Positions 1-12,577 of a stretch of 64,000 nt of DNA are shown here, piece after piece (positions within the stretch are counted from its first letter, which is position 1; the number at the start of each line of letters is the position of its first letter). The stretch is from Chrysaora quinquecirrha. Lineage: Eukaryota > Cnidaria > Scyphozoa > Semaeostomeae > Pelagiidae. Both the position numbers and the translations under genes were made by a program. The stretch is from assembly GCA_014526335.1 (NCBI GenBank), contig JACTAT010000010.1:8731732-8795731 (forward strand), written 5' to 3'. A model generated the notes under the pieces. That model made no database searches and was not told where the DNA came from. It saw only the letters and a list, made by a program, of their open reading frames with translations.

Positions 1-3000
1 TTAAGTGCCAATGCACTACTTTTTTCTGATTCATTGCCACTCTCATTGACACTGACTTCAGTACCGCACCCTCGCACACTTTAAGTGCCGATGAACTACT
101 TTTTGTCCTGATCCATTACCACTCTCATTGACACTGACTTCAGTGCTGCACCCTTGCACACTTTAAGTGCCAATGCACTACTTTTTTTTCCGCTTCATTA
201 CAACTCTTATTGACACTGACTTCAGTGCCGCACCCTTGCACACTTTAAGTGCCAATGCACTACTTTGTATTCCAATTCATTACCACTCTCATTGACACTG
301 ACTTCAGTGCCGCACCCTTGCACACTTTAAGTGCCAATGCACTACTTTTTGTTCCGATTCATTACCACTCTCATTGACACTGACTTCAGTGCCACACCCT
401 TGCACACTTTAAGTGCCAATGCACTACTTTTTATTCCGATTCATTACCACTCTCATTGACACTGACTTCAGTGCCGCACCCTTGCACACTTTAAGTGCCA
501 ATGCACTACTTTTTGTTCCGATTCATTACCACTCTCATTGACACTGACTTCAGTGCTGCACCCTTGCACACTTTAAATTCATTACCACTCTCATTGACAC
601 TGACTTCAGTGCTGCACCCTTGCACACTTTAAGTGCCAATGCACTACTTTTTGTTCTGATTCATTACCACTCTCATTGACACTGACTTCAGTGCTGCACC
701 CTTTTTTTTGTTCCTGATTCATTACCACTCTCATTGACACTGACTTCAGTGCCGCACCCTTGCACATGTTAAGTGCCAATGCACTACTTTTTGTTCTGAT
801 TCATTACCACTCTCATTGACACTGACTTCAGTGCCGCACCCTTGCACACTTTAAGTGCCAATGCACTACTTTTGTTCCGATTCATTACCACTCTCATTGA
901 CACTGACTTCAGTGCCACACCCTTGCACACTTTAAGCGCAAATGCACTACTTTTGTTCTGATTCATTGCAACTCTAATTGACACTGACTTCAGTGCCGCT
1001 CCATTGCACACTTTAAATTCATTACCACTCTCATTGACCCTGCCGCACCCTTGCACATGTTAAGTGCCAATGCACTACTTTTGTTCCGATTCATAACCAC
1101 TCTCATTGACACTGACTTCAGTGCCACACCTTTGCACACTTTAAGCGCAAATGCACTACTATTGTTCTGATTCATTGCAACTCTCATTGACACTGACTTC
1201 AGTGCGGCACCCTTGCACCATTTTAATTCATTACCACTCTCATTGACACTGACTTCAGTGCCGCACCTTTGCACACTTTAAATTCATTACAACTCTCATT
1301 GACACTGACTTCAGTGCTGCACCCTTTTAATTCATTATCACTCTCATTGACCCTGCCGCACCCTTGCACATGTTAAGTGCCAATGCACTACTTTTGTTCC
1401 GATTCATAACCACTCTCATTGACACTGACTTCAGTGCCACACCCTTGCACACTTTAAGTGCCAATGCACTACTTTTTGTTCTGATTCATTGCAACTCTCA
1501 TTGACACTGACTTCAGTGCCGCACCCTTGCACACTTTAAATTCATTACCACTCTCATTGACACTGACTTCAGTGCTGCACCCTTGCACACTTTAAGTGCC
1601 AATGCACTACTTTTTGTTCTGATTCATTACCACTCTACTTGACACTGACTTCGGTGCCACACCCTTGCACCATTTTAATTCATTACCACTCTCATTGACA
1701 CTGACTTCAGTGCCGCACCCTTGCACACTTTAAGTGCCAATGCACTACTTTTTGTTCCAATTCATTTCCACTCTCATTGACACTGACTTCAGTGCTGCAC
1801 CCTTGCCCACTTTTTTTTCATTACCACTCTCATTGACACTGACTTCAGTGCTGCACCCTTGCACATTTTAAGTGCCAATGCACTACTTTTTGTTCCCATT
1901 CATTACTACTCTCATTGACACTGACTTCAGTGCCGCACCCTTGCACACTTTAAGTGCCAATGCACTACTTTTTGTTCTGATTCATTGCCACTCTCATTGA
2001 CACTGACTTCAGTGCCGCACCTTGCACACTTTAAGTGCCAATGCACTACTTTTTGTCCTGATCCATTACCACTCTCATTGACACTGACTTCAGTGCCGCA
2101 CCATTGCACACTTTAAGTGCCAATGCACTACTTTTTTTCCGCTTCATTACAACTCTTATTGACACTGACTTCAGTGTCGCACCCTTGCACACTTTAAGTG
2201 CCAATGCACTACTTTGTATTCAAATTCATTACAACTCTCATTGACACTGACTTCAGTGCCGCTTGCTTGCACACTTTAAGTGCCAATACACTACTTTTTG
2301 TTCCGATTCATTACCACTCTCCTTGACACTGACTTCAGTGCCACAAACTTGAACACTTTAAGTGCCAATGCACTACGTTTTATTCCGATTCATTACCACT
2401 CTCATTGACACTGACTTCAGTGCCGCACCCTTGCACACTTTAGGTGCCAATACACTACTTTTTGTTCGGATTTATCACCACTCTCATTGACACTGACTTC
2501 AGTGCTGCACCCTTGCACACTTTAAATTCATTACCACTCTCATTGACACTGACTTTAGTGCTGCACCCTTGCACACTATAAGTGCCAATGCACTACTTTT
2601 TGTCCTGATTCATTACAACTCTCATTGACACTGACTTCAGTGCTGCACCCTTTTAATTCATTATCACTCTCATTGACCCTGCCGCACCCTTGCACATGTT
2701 AAGTGCCAATGCACTACTTTTTGTTCTGATTCATTACCACTCTCATTGACACTGACTTCAGTGCCGCACCCTTGCACACTTTAAGTGCCAATGCACTACT
2801 TTTGTTCCGATTCATAACCACTCTCATTGACACTGACTTCAGTGCCACACCCTTGCACACTTTAAGCGCAAATGCACTACTTTTGTTCTGATTCATTGCA
2901 ACTCTAATTGACACTGACTTCAGTGCCGCTCCATTGCACACTTTAAATTCATTACCACTCTCATTGACACTGGCTTCAGTGCTGTACCCTTGCACACTTT

Positions 3001-3420
3001 AAGTGCCAATGCACTACTTTTGGTCTGATTCATTACCACTCTCATTGACACTGACTTCAGTGCGGCACCCTTGCACCATTTTAATTCATTACCACTCTCA
3101 TTGACACTGACTTCAGTGCCGCACCTTTGCACACTTTAAGTGCCAATGCACTACTTTTTGTTCCAATTCATTTCTACTCTCATTGACACTGACTTCAGTG
3201 CTGCATCCTTTTAATTCATTATCACTCTCATTGACCCTTCATTACCACTTGCACACTTCAGTTAACCCTGCACAATGCACTACTTTTTGTTCCGATTCAT
3301 TACCACTCTCATTGACACTGACTTCAGTGCCGCACCCTCGCACGCTTTAAGTGCCAATGCACTACTTTTGTTCTGATTCATTACCACTCTCATTGACACT
3401 GACTTCAGTGCTGCACCTAA
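1..3420. repeat. 82-bp minisatellite array
   Basis: About 40 head-to-tail copies of a unit of about 82 bp, beginning TTAAGTGCCAATGCACTAC and ending in CTTGCACACT, fill the whole left edge. Many copies are internally deleted, giving a short form of about 50 bp that starts at ATTCATTACC. Each full unit contains the small inverted repeat AGTGC-CAAT-GCACT. Long reading frames on the minus strand exist only because the unit is close to a multiple of three; they repeat the same 27-28 residues and lack any domain. One stray copy of the unit lies at about 9740-9800. The array continues off the left end of the window. Confidence 0.95.
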
Positions 3421-3435
3421 ATGCCAATGCACACT

Positions 3436-4504
3436 TTACATAGATCCATCATTCTATAAAATATACATTTCAAATATCTGCATGTACCGCACTTAGACTT
3501 ATTACATGAGTCGTAGTTTCGCTATTGAGTCTATGCTGGAAGCTTTTTGACTTTTCTGTGTCTACTTTCGTTTTAGGACTCTGATAAACTTTACAAATTT
3601 CGCTCGCCCAGATTGCAAGGTTGAAAGTATAGGTACCCAAAAGTTTTCATACAAAAGCAACAATTTTAATTCACCAACCTGGAATCTCAAGAACACTGAA
3701 AATTTCTATTGTCTTGGAAAATTTCTAGGTTCTTTTCCTTTCAGCAAAACTTTCAGCAAAGAAAGGTAGCACACAAGGTTTTTGGCAGTCAGTTTAGTAA
3801 ATCATCAAACCTTTGTTTGAAAGGTGTTTACCGCTGTTTTCATCCTCACTGTTTGCAATGTTTATGTTTCAACTTTCTTCAGAAATATTATTCGCAGTGG
3901 CTCCCAAGTTTGTTTTTGTGAAAGCTGTGCCGGAAAATCGCTCACCAATGTCGCTCGAAGCTTGAGATGTAATCGAGGAAAAGGTGGGAGAAAGATGGTG
4001 AGCCAATCAGATTGGCGGAATTTTCCGTTTTGCAATCTGATTGGAGGACTCCAAAAAGTTGGAGCTGTGGCCACTTTTTTTGCTTAAAGATTATGAGTCC
4101 CACTTTGAGCAAACAGCTATAGGGTAGTTGTTGTTGTTGTTGTTGCTGTTTGCGAATAGTGGGACTCGTGTAATAAGTCTATACCGCACTAATACATACA
4201 TAATGCTTCACTGTGGAAAATGATGGACTCAGAGGTACATTCATCTAGCTGTGAAAGGAGACAGCAATTTTTGTGGGAAGAGTTGCTAACTTATGCAAGA
4301 AAATTCATTATTATCCTGCAAAAAGAAATTGTTAAAAGTTGCCTAGGGAATATTTGTGGGAATATGTTCATGGTAACCATGCTGAACATCCTCCTGTGGG
4401 AATGTATAGGGCTTAAAGTGGTGGATTAATAAGATAGGGACCCTGGGAAATACTAACATTTCAATGTCTCATATCTTAAGGCATAGGCTAAGCAAGTTTG
4501 TGCC
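3436..4504. repeat. segmental duplication, left copy
   Basis: Unique-looking DNA after the minisatellite. The stretches 3436-3493 and 4182-4504, continued at 9162-9240 beyond the piggyBac element, are repeated in the same order at about 9865-10310. The two copies differ by scattered substitutions. The right copy lacks both the element at 3494-4181 and the piggyBac element, so it serves as an empty-site reference. A short reading frame (4220-4429, mirrored at 9958-10167) exists in both copies but has no recognisable domain and I do not call it a gene. Confidence 0.85.
3494..4181. mobile_element. 688-bp non-autonomous TIR element, 9-bp TSD
   Basis: The element begins TAGACTTATTACATGAGTC and ends with the reverse complement of TAGACTTATTACACGAGTC, a 19-bp terminal inverted repeat with one mismatch. 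It is flanked on both sides by TACCGCACT (3485-3493 and 4182-4190). The paralogous copy near 9915-9935 has the flanking sequence once, without the element. A short GTT microsatellite lies near the right end. No transposase is encoded. A 9-bp target duplication fits Mutator-like elements, but superfamily assignment is inference. Confidence 0.85.
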
Positions 4505-4554
4505 TTAACCCTTTCCCTCTTTGTGGGTCCACTCGAGGACCATGAAGCAAAAAA

Positions 4555-5860
4555 CAGCCGAAAAACGAAAGTTGTCAGATTTTCATGAAAATTGGTACAC
4601 TGGGCAACTTTGGCACGTAGAATTCGAATCTGGTGAAATTTTTGCGAAATTTTTTTATTCTGGGGGCTTTTAGGGGGTTCGAATTGGGGTCTCTAAGGCA
4701 ACAATTGATTAAAAACGAAAGTTGTCAGATTTTCATGAAAATTGGTACACTGGGCAACTTTGGCACGTAGAATTCGAATCTGGTGAAATTTTTGCGAAAT
4801 TTTTTTATTCTGGGGGCTTTTAGGGGGTTCGAATTGGGGTCTCTAAGGCAACAATCGATGAAAAACGATAGTTGTCAGATATTCATGAAAATTGGTACAA
4901 TGGGCAACTTTGGCACGTAGAATTCGAATCTGGTGAAATTTTTGCGAAATTTTTTTATTCTGGGGGCTTTTAGGGGGTTCGAATTGGGGTCTCTAAGGCA
5001 ACAATCGATTAAAAACGAAAGTTGTCAGATTTTCATGAAAATTGGTACACTGGGCAACTTTGGCACGTAGAATTCGAATCTGGTGAAATTTTTGCGAAAT
5101 TTTTTTATTCTGGGGGCTTTTAGGGGGTTCGAATTGGGGTCTCTAAGGCAACAATTGATTAAAAACGAAAGTTGTCAGATTTTCATGAAAATTGGTACAC
5201 TGGGCAACTTTGGCACGTAGAATTCGAATCTGGTGAAATTTTTGCGAAATTTTTTTATTCTGGGGGCTTTTAGGGGGTTCGAATTGGGGTCTCTAAGGCA
5301 ACAATCGATGAAAAACGATAGTTGCCAGATATTCATGAAAATTGGTACACTGGGCAACTTTGGCACGTAGAATTCGAATCTGGTGAAATTTTTGCGAATT
5401 TTTTTTATTCTGGGGGCCTATAGGGGGTTCGAATTGGGGTCTCTAAGGCAACAATCGATGAAAAACGATAGTTGTCAGATTTTCATGAAAATTGATACAC
5501 TGGGTAATTTTGGCACGTGGAACTCGAATCTGGTGAAATTTTTGTGAAATTTTTTTATTCTGGGGGCTTTTGGGGGGTACGAAGTTGGGGTTTCAAATGC
5601 ATCAATTGATGAAAAACTTAAGTTGTCAGATTTTCATGAAAATTGGTACACTGGGCAACTTTGGCACGTAGAATTCGAATCTGGTGAAATTTTCGAGAAT
5701 TTCCTTTATTCTGGGGGCTTTTAGGGGGTTCGAATTGGGGTCTCTAAGGCAACAATCCATGAAAAACGACAGTTGTAAGATTTTCATGAAAATTGGTACA
5801 CTGGGTAACTTTGACACGTAGAATTCGAATCTGATAACCTTTTTGCGAAATTATATGATT
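4555..5860 (+). repeat. 150-bp subterminal array, left end of piggyBac
   Basis: Between eight and nine tandem copies of a 150-bp unit (for example 4711-4860 and 4861-5010) lie just inside the left TIR. The unit starts AAAACGAAAGTTGTCAGAT, passes GGCACGTAGAATTCGAATC and ends GGCAACAATCGAT. Inner copies nearest the transposase are most diverged. The same unit lies inverted at the right end. The apparent reading frames here are repeat artefacts. Confidence 0.93.
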
Positions 5861-6341
5861 TTGGGAGCTTGTCGCTGAAGTTCCGAAATTCCACTCTATA
5901 ATTGATAGACAAATTGAAAAAGTCTCATAATTAATGACTGCCCGAGGGAAGAAACAAGGTGACGAATTCGTGACCTGACCTTGGAAAGCATTGATATTTT
6001 GCTTGTACTTGGACCCTAAAAGTGCAAAAGGCAGCAGCAGCACATCCATTTTTACATATGATTTTCTAGTTGAAGTATCAAAAATTTGTGAAAATGCTGT
6101 TTCTAATGATTAAGTTAGCTTTGAAATTTGAAAATAAGAAAGTGGAAGCTATAGTTGTTCCAATAAGGTAACTATCTTTTGTAGAGAGCCCAAACAGGCC
6201 ATCATGTTTCACAAAATTCATCCAGGTTTTATACAGGGTCTGGACCGAGTGAAAATGGCGCGAAATTTTATTTTAGTTGTGACACAATAACTCAAGCTTG
6301 TGCCATCCGCCATCACTCTCTTGTTGCAGCAGTTATCCAGC

Positions 6342-8120
6342 ATGGAGAGTGATGATTCTTTTTCAGAATCGGATGATAGTGATATTTTTTCTGCTGCATC
6401 AGATTCTAACGAAGAATTTGACTATGAAACTGATTCGTCAAACATTGAAGATTATGATCCCGATGGCGCCGAAAGTGACGATGATAAAGATGCCTGTTGT
6501 CACTGGTCAACTCAAAAGTCAGTCGATTTTCAACATCCCATCGAGCCAAGTGATGGTATTCCAGACTGTGGCCAGCCTTGTTTTCAATTCGATAGGGAAA
6601 CGAAGCCAAATGACATCATCGAAGAGCTGCTGGATGACACCTTCATTCTCAACTGCATCAACGCGACAAATGAACATGGTCATAATGATCCCAACTTCAT
6701 GGAAAAGATTGGAGAGATTCCTGCTGAAGAGAAAGGCATTTGGTTCATGCGTGGATTCATTGCTGTCAAATGGCATTTGGGACTACTCAGGTATCCACAA
6801 ATGAAATGGGCTTGGAGCGAAGATCTTTTTAGATCCCAACAGGAAATTAAGAACATCATGACTTTGGAAAAGTTTCGTTTGATGCTGAAGCATTTTCGAG
6901 TCGTTAGCCAGTCTGTTCTGCCCGAGAAACAAAGCCCACAGTAAAACATCAATTCTGCAACAGACTATCTATGCGGAAAGTCGTTATCTTTTTTGTCTGT
7001 TGGAGCCAAGCTATGCATCGATGAAGGAAGAATAAGGAGCAGAAGCATCCAAAATCCTTATAAGACAAGAAATCCAGATAAGCCAATCCGAATGGGCTTG
7101 ACTGTCTGCAAGATCAGCGACAAAGGCATTCATGGAGGATATTTTGTTGTCAACCATGTTGTAAAGGTAGGCAAAAAGTCATATAAATCTCCCCAAAATG
7201 GAAAGAACTATGATATCGTGGATCAATTGCTCTCTGGCTTGAAAGGTGTTGGCGGTTCTGTTGGAATGGACAGTGGATTTCCAACTCTAAAGCTTCTTCG
7301 TGATTCAAGACAACAGTGGAATAGGCAGGTGATTGCTACACAGAGGGGTAACACAGCACATATGCCAAATAACCACAAAAGAAACATCCAAAGTGCCAGA
7401 AAGTTTGCAAGAGGTTATTAAAAAACTCTGCATAATGACCACATCACCACTACTTACTGGAACGATAACAATGTTGTCACCTTTCTTGATAACGGAGTTT
7501 GTTCTGGTCGGGAATTCTGGGAAACATCTGAAATGAATCAAGGTGCCAGAAAAATAGTTGTTCACGTTTCAAGAGTAGCTTGAATCTACAGAGAAGTCTA
7601 TGGATGGGTTGACAGGTCAAACCAACAACTGTCATGGAGAAATAATCCAAACTTGACAGAAGGAGTCAGTCGGGATAGTCAGTCACAGAGTGAGTTCAGA
7701 TTTGCTGTCATACGTGTATGGTATGCCCTGCTCAAGAAAACAAATGGCCGGGATGAGATTCTGCACTACCCTGGGAATAAACAGAAAAACCATCGTAGAA
7801 TGCTATCTGCAACACTGATGTCACCAAGAAAAGGTCACCATAAGCTGATTAGGATCTCCGCCAACGAAACATCAAGTAAGAGATGTCGCTTGAGGTGCAG
7901 AATGTGCAACAACAAAACATCCTTCAAGTGTGACAAATGCTCAAGCCCTGGCGATCCTCTTGTCCTCTGTGAACCAAAGGCTACTGCACGACAATGCTTG
8001 AATGAGTACCATGTTAGGCGAGAATACGACCTAGCAAGCAGCCAGTCTCAAGATCAAGATGACTTCTTGTTCCTCAAAACAGCTCTACTCTGCAGCAAAG
8101 TCAAGAAGAAGATAAAATAA
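6342..8120 (+). pseudogene. piggyBac transposase (DDE_Tnp_1_7), broken
   Basis: Decayed piggyBac-type transposase, a DDE enzyme that cuts and joins at TTAA. The start at 6342 opens an acidic, serine-rich N-terminus (MESDDSFSESDDSD). 6342-6944 carries the helical region before the catalytic core (RGFIAVKWHLGLL). A break follows. 6993-7421 has the first catalytic motif CIDEG (Asp at 7020-7022) and the second, GMDSGFPTLKLL (Asp at 7269-7271). A frameshift leads to the third, YWNDNNVV (Asp about 7464). 7653-8120 is the C-terminal cysteine-rich domain with repeated CxxC pairs (CRMCNN, CDKC). All three catalytic Asp codons survive, but the protein is split into at least four frames with a deletion near 6950. 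Family assignment is firm given the TTAA ends. Confidence 0.93.
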
Positions 8121-8229
8121 AAAACAGCTTTTTTCAAAGCTACCACTTTTAGTGTGGAAATCTCACTTCCTATAAATTGGTCTTAATAGCCCCCTGGTAT
8201 AGAAAGACGAATTCTATTTTTTGTTTCTC

Positions 8230-9110
8230 TCAGAATCCCCCCTTAGAAGCCCAAATAATTGAAGAAATTCTCAAAAATTTCATCAGATTCAAATTCTACG
8301 TGCCAAAATGACCCATTGTTCCAATTTTCAAGAAAATTTGACAACTTTCGTCTTTCATCGATTGTTGCCTTACAAAACCCCAATTCGAACCCCCTATAGG
8401 CCCCCAGAATAAAAAAAATTCGCAAAAATTTCACCAGATTCGAATTCTACGTGCCAAAGTTGCCCAGTGTACCAATTTTCATGAAAATCTGACAACTATC
8501 GTTTTTGATCGATTGTTGCCTTAGAGACCCCCATTCGAACCCCCTAAAAGCCCCCAGAATAAAAAAAATTTCGCAAAAATTTCATCAGATTCGAATTCTA
8601 CGTGCCAAAATGACCCATTGTTCCAATTTTCAAGAAAATTTGACAACTCTCGTCTTTCATCGATTGTTGCCTTAGAAACCCCAATTCGAACCCCCTAAAA
8701 GCCCCCAGAAAAAAAAATTTCGCAAAAATTTCATCAGATTCGAATTTGCGGTTCCAAAATTACCCAGTGTACCAATTTTCATGAAAATCTGACAACTATC
8801 GTTTTCCATCGATTGTTGCCTTAGAAACCCCAATTCGAACCCCCTAAAAGCCCACAGAATAAAAAATTTCGCAAAAATTTCATCAGATTCGAATTCTATG
8901 TGCCAAAGTTGCCAAGTGTACCAATTTTCATGAAAATCTGACAACTATCGTTTTTCATTGATTGTTGCCTTAGAGACCCCAATTCGAACCCCCTAAAAGC
9001 CCCCAGAATAAAAAAATTTCGCAAAAATTTCATCAGATTCGAATTCTACGTGCCAAAATTACCCAGTGTACCAATTTTCAAGAAAATCTGGCAACTTTCG
9101 CTTTTCGGCT
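8230..9110 (-). repeat. 150-bp subterminal array, right end of piggyBac
   Basis: About six copies of the same unit as at 4555-5860, in inverted orientation, so the whole element is a long imperfect inverted repeat around the transposase. Copies here are more diverged and alternate between two variants (contrast TTGCCCAGTGTACC with TGACCCATTGTTCC). Confidence 0.93.
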
Positions 9111-9699
9111 GTTTTTTGCTTCATGGTCCTCGAGTGGACTCACAAAGACGGAAAGGGTTAAGCATTCACCAAGCCAACAATTTGGCTGATGGAATCTGCA
9201 ATAAAGAAGAGATTTGGAACTTAACATCGCTTGACCATAGGAGCTTGGTCTGCTAATTATATGCATCCAACTTTTCTTTTGAGATGAAGTTCCCGCAAGT
9301 CATTTCTTTTTAAAGTTTGAAGAGAAATAATAACAGAGTTTAAGTCATTTTTTTGTTTTTGTTTTTTTTACCGTCACAACTACATGTATATATGGCACAT
9401 GCTAGCTGTTACTCATAACGTTGTCATAATCAAACATCATGGAATATATCTGGAAGTGATTATAATGCTTCTTAACAATTAATACTAGTAATTGCACATC
9501 TATTTGTTTACAGCTGGAAATTGGGGATGTTACAAACATTAATGTGAGGGGTTATTTGTTGCATCCTTGCTGAAATCAACAAGTGGGACAGCTTTTAACT
9601 ATCATTTTTATGTGGCTCGAGAATCTGGTTGATTAGTTGTCCCAGGTTTGTTTCAAGTTTGGACTCAATTCTTGTCTCAAGAAAATTTCTGCAATCTAG

Positions 9700-10640
9700 T
9701 GCCAGTTCACTACCTATGTAATTAGATGAAGTACAAGTTAGTCTTATTGACACTGACTTCAGTGCCGCTCCATTGCGCACTTTTCGTGCAAACACCCTAC
9801 ATTTCTTAAGTAGAAATGTACGCTGACTAGAGGGCCTTTTCCCTTTCACTCTAAATGCCAATGCACTACATTACATACACCCATCATTCTATAAAATATA
9901 CATTTCAAATATCTGCATGTACCGTGCTCATGCATACACAATGCTTCACTGTGGAAAATGATGGACTCAGAGGTACATTCATCTAGCTGTGAAAGGAGAC
10001 AGCAATTTTTGTGGGAAGTGTTGCTAACTTGTGGAAGGAAATTCATTATTACCCTGCAAAAAGAAATTGTTAAAAGATGCCTAGGGAATATTTGTGGGAA
10101 TATGTTCATGGTAACCATGCTGAAAATTCTCCTGTGGGAATGTATAGGGCTTAAAATGATGGATTAATAAGATAAGGACCCTGGGAAATACTAACATTTC
10201 AATGTTACTTATCTTAAGGCATAGGCTAAGCAAGTTTGTGCCTTAAGCATTCACCAAGCCATCAATTTGGCTGATTGACTCTGCAATAAAGAAGAGATTT
10301 GGAACTTTACTTGAGAAAGTTTTGCTGAGAATAGGGTAGACTGACAAGGATTGGTACTGTGGGTTGACGCAGCTCCTTACTCTAATTCACCTCAATACTG
10401 AATCCTGACAGAGACACACAGTTCATTATGTAATTCCAGATTTACTTGGTCAACAGCCCATTCATCCTGGTTTGTCCTGGATTATAAATCAATGCATATG
10501 GCTGTGGGAGGAGACAGCCATTTTTGTGGGAATGGAGTTGCTAACCTGTGAAGAAAAGTTATCCTGTGGAAAGAAATTGTTAAAAGGGGCTTTGGGGGAA
10601 ATTTCAAGGATATATATATATACATGCTGACAGTGATAAA
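9700..10640. repeat. segmental duplication, right copy (empty sites)
   Basis: A single minisatellite unit (about 9740-9800) is followed by sequence matching 3436-3493, 4182-4504 and 9162-9240 without the two insertions. A third, more degraded partial copy follows at about 10480-10610 (GGAGACAGCCATTTTTGTGGG). The order minisatellite unit, spacer, spacer suggests an old tandem duplication. No gene is supported; 9245-9700 shows no feature. Confidence 0.85.
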
Positions 10641-10796
10641 AGTCCTCCTATTGGAGGACATCCTTTTTTGTCTAATAATATTTATTTTTTTGTATGATTC
10701 TTTGTATTGCATCTTTGCTTGTTTGATTCTGTAGAACTACCATGTTTTAATACAACAACTATAGGGTTGCAGTACTTAGAAGTGGGTGGGTGGGAA

Positions 10797-12340
10797 AAGA
10801 TAACACCATATCAGTATAAAATATTTTGAGTTGTTTATTAAGCAGCAAATTTGCAAACCCATTTCAATGCTTCTTGGGCCTGACTGAATGACAAGCACAT
10901 GGCTGTGAGCAAGGGAACCAAACACGAGACCTGCGCATTAATTATCATTTACGCTTGGGAGTAAATGGACAATTAATGCGTGGCGGCCTCTAAGATAGAC
11001 CAATGAGACAATATACACACAGGGGTTGGCAGTAATTGGGATGGTATTTTAGCAAATTCATGACAGTATAATAACTAACAATGACACTTTGTTTATGAAT
11101 ACAAGAATGCAACCAAATTGCAGGTGGCAAGTCAAGTTCTATTTATACTTCACCAGTGACTAAGAATCTTGTATATTTCTAATAATCATACCAATATCGT
11201 AAACCTACTTGTAATCCTAATACCTAGGGATGAACGCAGACCAATTCCATGACAAATAAAGTACATGAGAATGGGAATAAATTCCTGTTTGGTTTTACTA
11301 AAGTTATTGTGTGACAGTGCACAAACAAACTAATTGAGCAATCATGATAGAGGGATGGCTATAACAACCAATATATGTAGAAGCTATGACAGCATTGGAG
11401 AAACCATTGACATTGTGCAATGGCAGGGGACAGTGCAACTAATCCGAGATAGGGTTTTTATTATGGGCAATCCTGAGTAGGCAAGTAATGTGCTAAAAAA
11501 GGTTGAGGGTGAAAGCAATGTAAAATGTTATGCTCGCTAAGCTTTGCATATTGGCAGTGCCTATACCTGGCCATTGCAACTTGGATGCTTGCCAACTTTG
11601 TCATATTGGGATTATGTGGGTAACAAACAGCTTGAACAGGAAAGAAGGTTTGCTTTTTTTGGAGAATTGGGTTTTAATCTTAAGGTAGTCATTTCGCAAG
11701 CCAAATACCATTAATTAACATTAAAAACAATAAAGAAGCTTTAAACAATACTCCCCTTCCTATCCATTCTCTTTAGATCTGCTTCTTTGAACTTTAATCT
11801 CTCTTCAGGCCTTTGGCTTCTCGCCAGCCAGCTGTCATCTACGATGATGATTTGAATTTCCATTATTTCCCACTTCAGACTTTTGATCCATTGTATACTA
11901 CAAAATACTGTTCCTTTGCGATTGATGGTTGAGCTTGGCATTCACACACTTGCAATACAGTTCTAGGAGAAGCGTTTCTTGGCAAATTGGTACTGCCTTC
12001 ACTTTACTGTCGTAGTCTTGCTCATTCATATTTCACGGTGACCTATTCTGTTCTCGGACCATTGCCCAATCCTTTCATAGTTGAACTTTATAACCATTTC
12101 CATGTTTAGATTTTTAATTTCACAGCTTAAATGAGTACACTCTTGGCAATACATTAAAAGATAACACCATATCAGTATTAAATATTTCGAGTCGTTTATT
12201 AAGCAGCAAATTTGCAAACCCAGTTCAATGCTTCTTCGGCCTGACTGAACGACAAGCACATGGCAGTGAGCAAGGGAATCAAATAAGAGACTTGCGCATT
12301 AATCATCATTTACGCTTGGGCGTAAATGGACCATTTAAAC
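10797..12340 (+). repeat. 180-bp direct repeats 1.36 kb apart
   Basis: 10797-10976 and 12157-12337 match closely in the same orientation, starting AGATAACACCATATCAGTA and ending near CGCTTGGG-GTAAATGGAC. The 1.2 kb between them has no recognisable coding sequence. The arrangement could be a miniature LTR element or a simple duplication; the starts do not show the TG expected of an LTR, so I leave it unclassified. Confidence 0.75.
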
Positions 12341-12415
12341 AACATAATTTCTCCCACCACCGCACAAGCTACTATTATATAAACACCAGCTTCATTCATT
12401 AAAACTAAAACTCTT

Positions 12416-12577
12416 GACACCATATGTCGATAGAATCAGTTCAAAGCTTACATTTTAAGCGTGCCTCTTGTCTCTGAGAGCTTCAGTTCAGCTAATGACA
12501 CCATATGTCGATAGAATCAGTTCAAAGCTTACATTTTAAGCGTGCCTCTTGTCTCTGAGAGATTCAGTTCAGCTAAT
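12416..12577 (+). repeat. 81-bp tandem duplication
   Basis: Two almost identical 81-bp units (12416-12496 and 12497-12577), each starting GACACCATATGTCGATAG and ending CAGTTCAGCTAAT. Only about one base differs, so the duplication is recent or actively homogenised. Confidence 0.95.

Larger units (their letters stand above)
4509..9157 (+). mobile_element. piggyBac element, 4649 bp, TTAA target
   Basis: The ends are CCCTTTCCCTCTTTGTGGG on the left and, on the opposite strand, CCCTTTCCGTCTTTGTGAG on the right; the inverted repeat continues for about 50 bp with few mismatches. TTAA flanks both ends (4505-4508 and 9158-9161). The paralogous locus has a single TTAA at 10243-10246 in the same flanking sequence, which is the exact pre-insertion site. 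The interior has a decayed transposase (6342-8120) between two mirrored arrays of a 150-bp repeat. The transposase is broken, so this copy is not autonomous. Confidence 0.96.

Noticed and set aside
784..3132. Minus-strand reading frames of 60-94 codons in the left array
   Set aside because: They are translations of the minisatellite unit, repeat the same 27-28 residues and shift with unit length.
3709..4087. Overlapping frames inside the 688-bp element as a transposase
   Set aside because: No catalytic motif; frames overlap on both strands and the element is too short.
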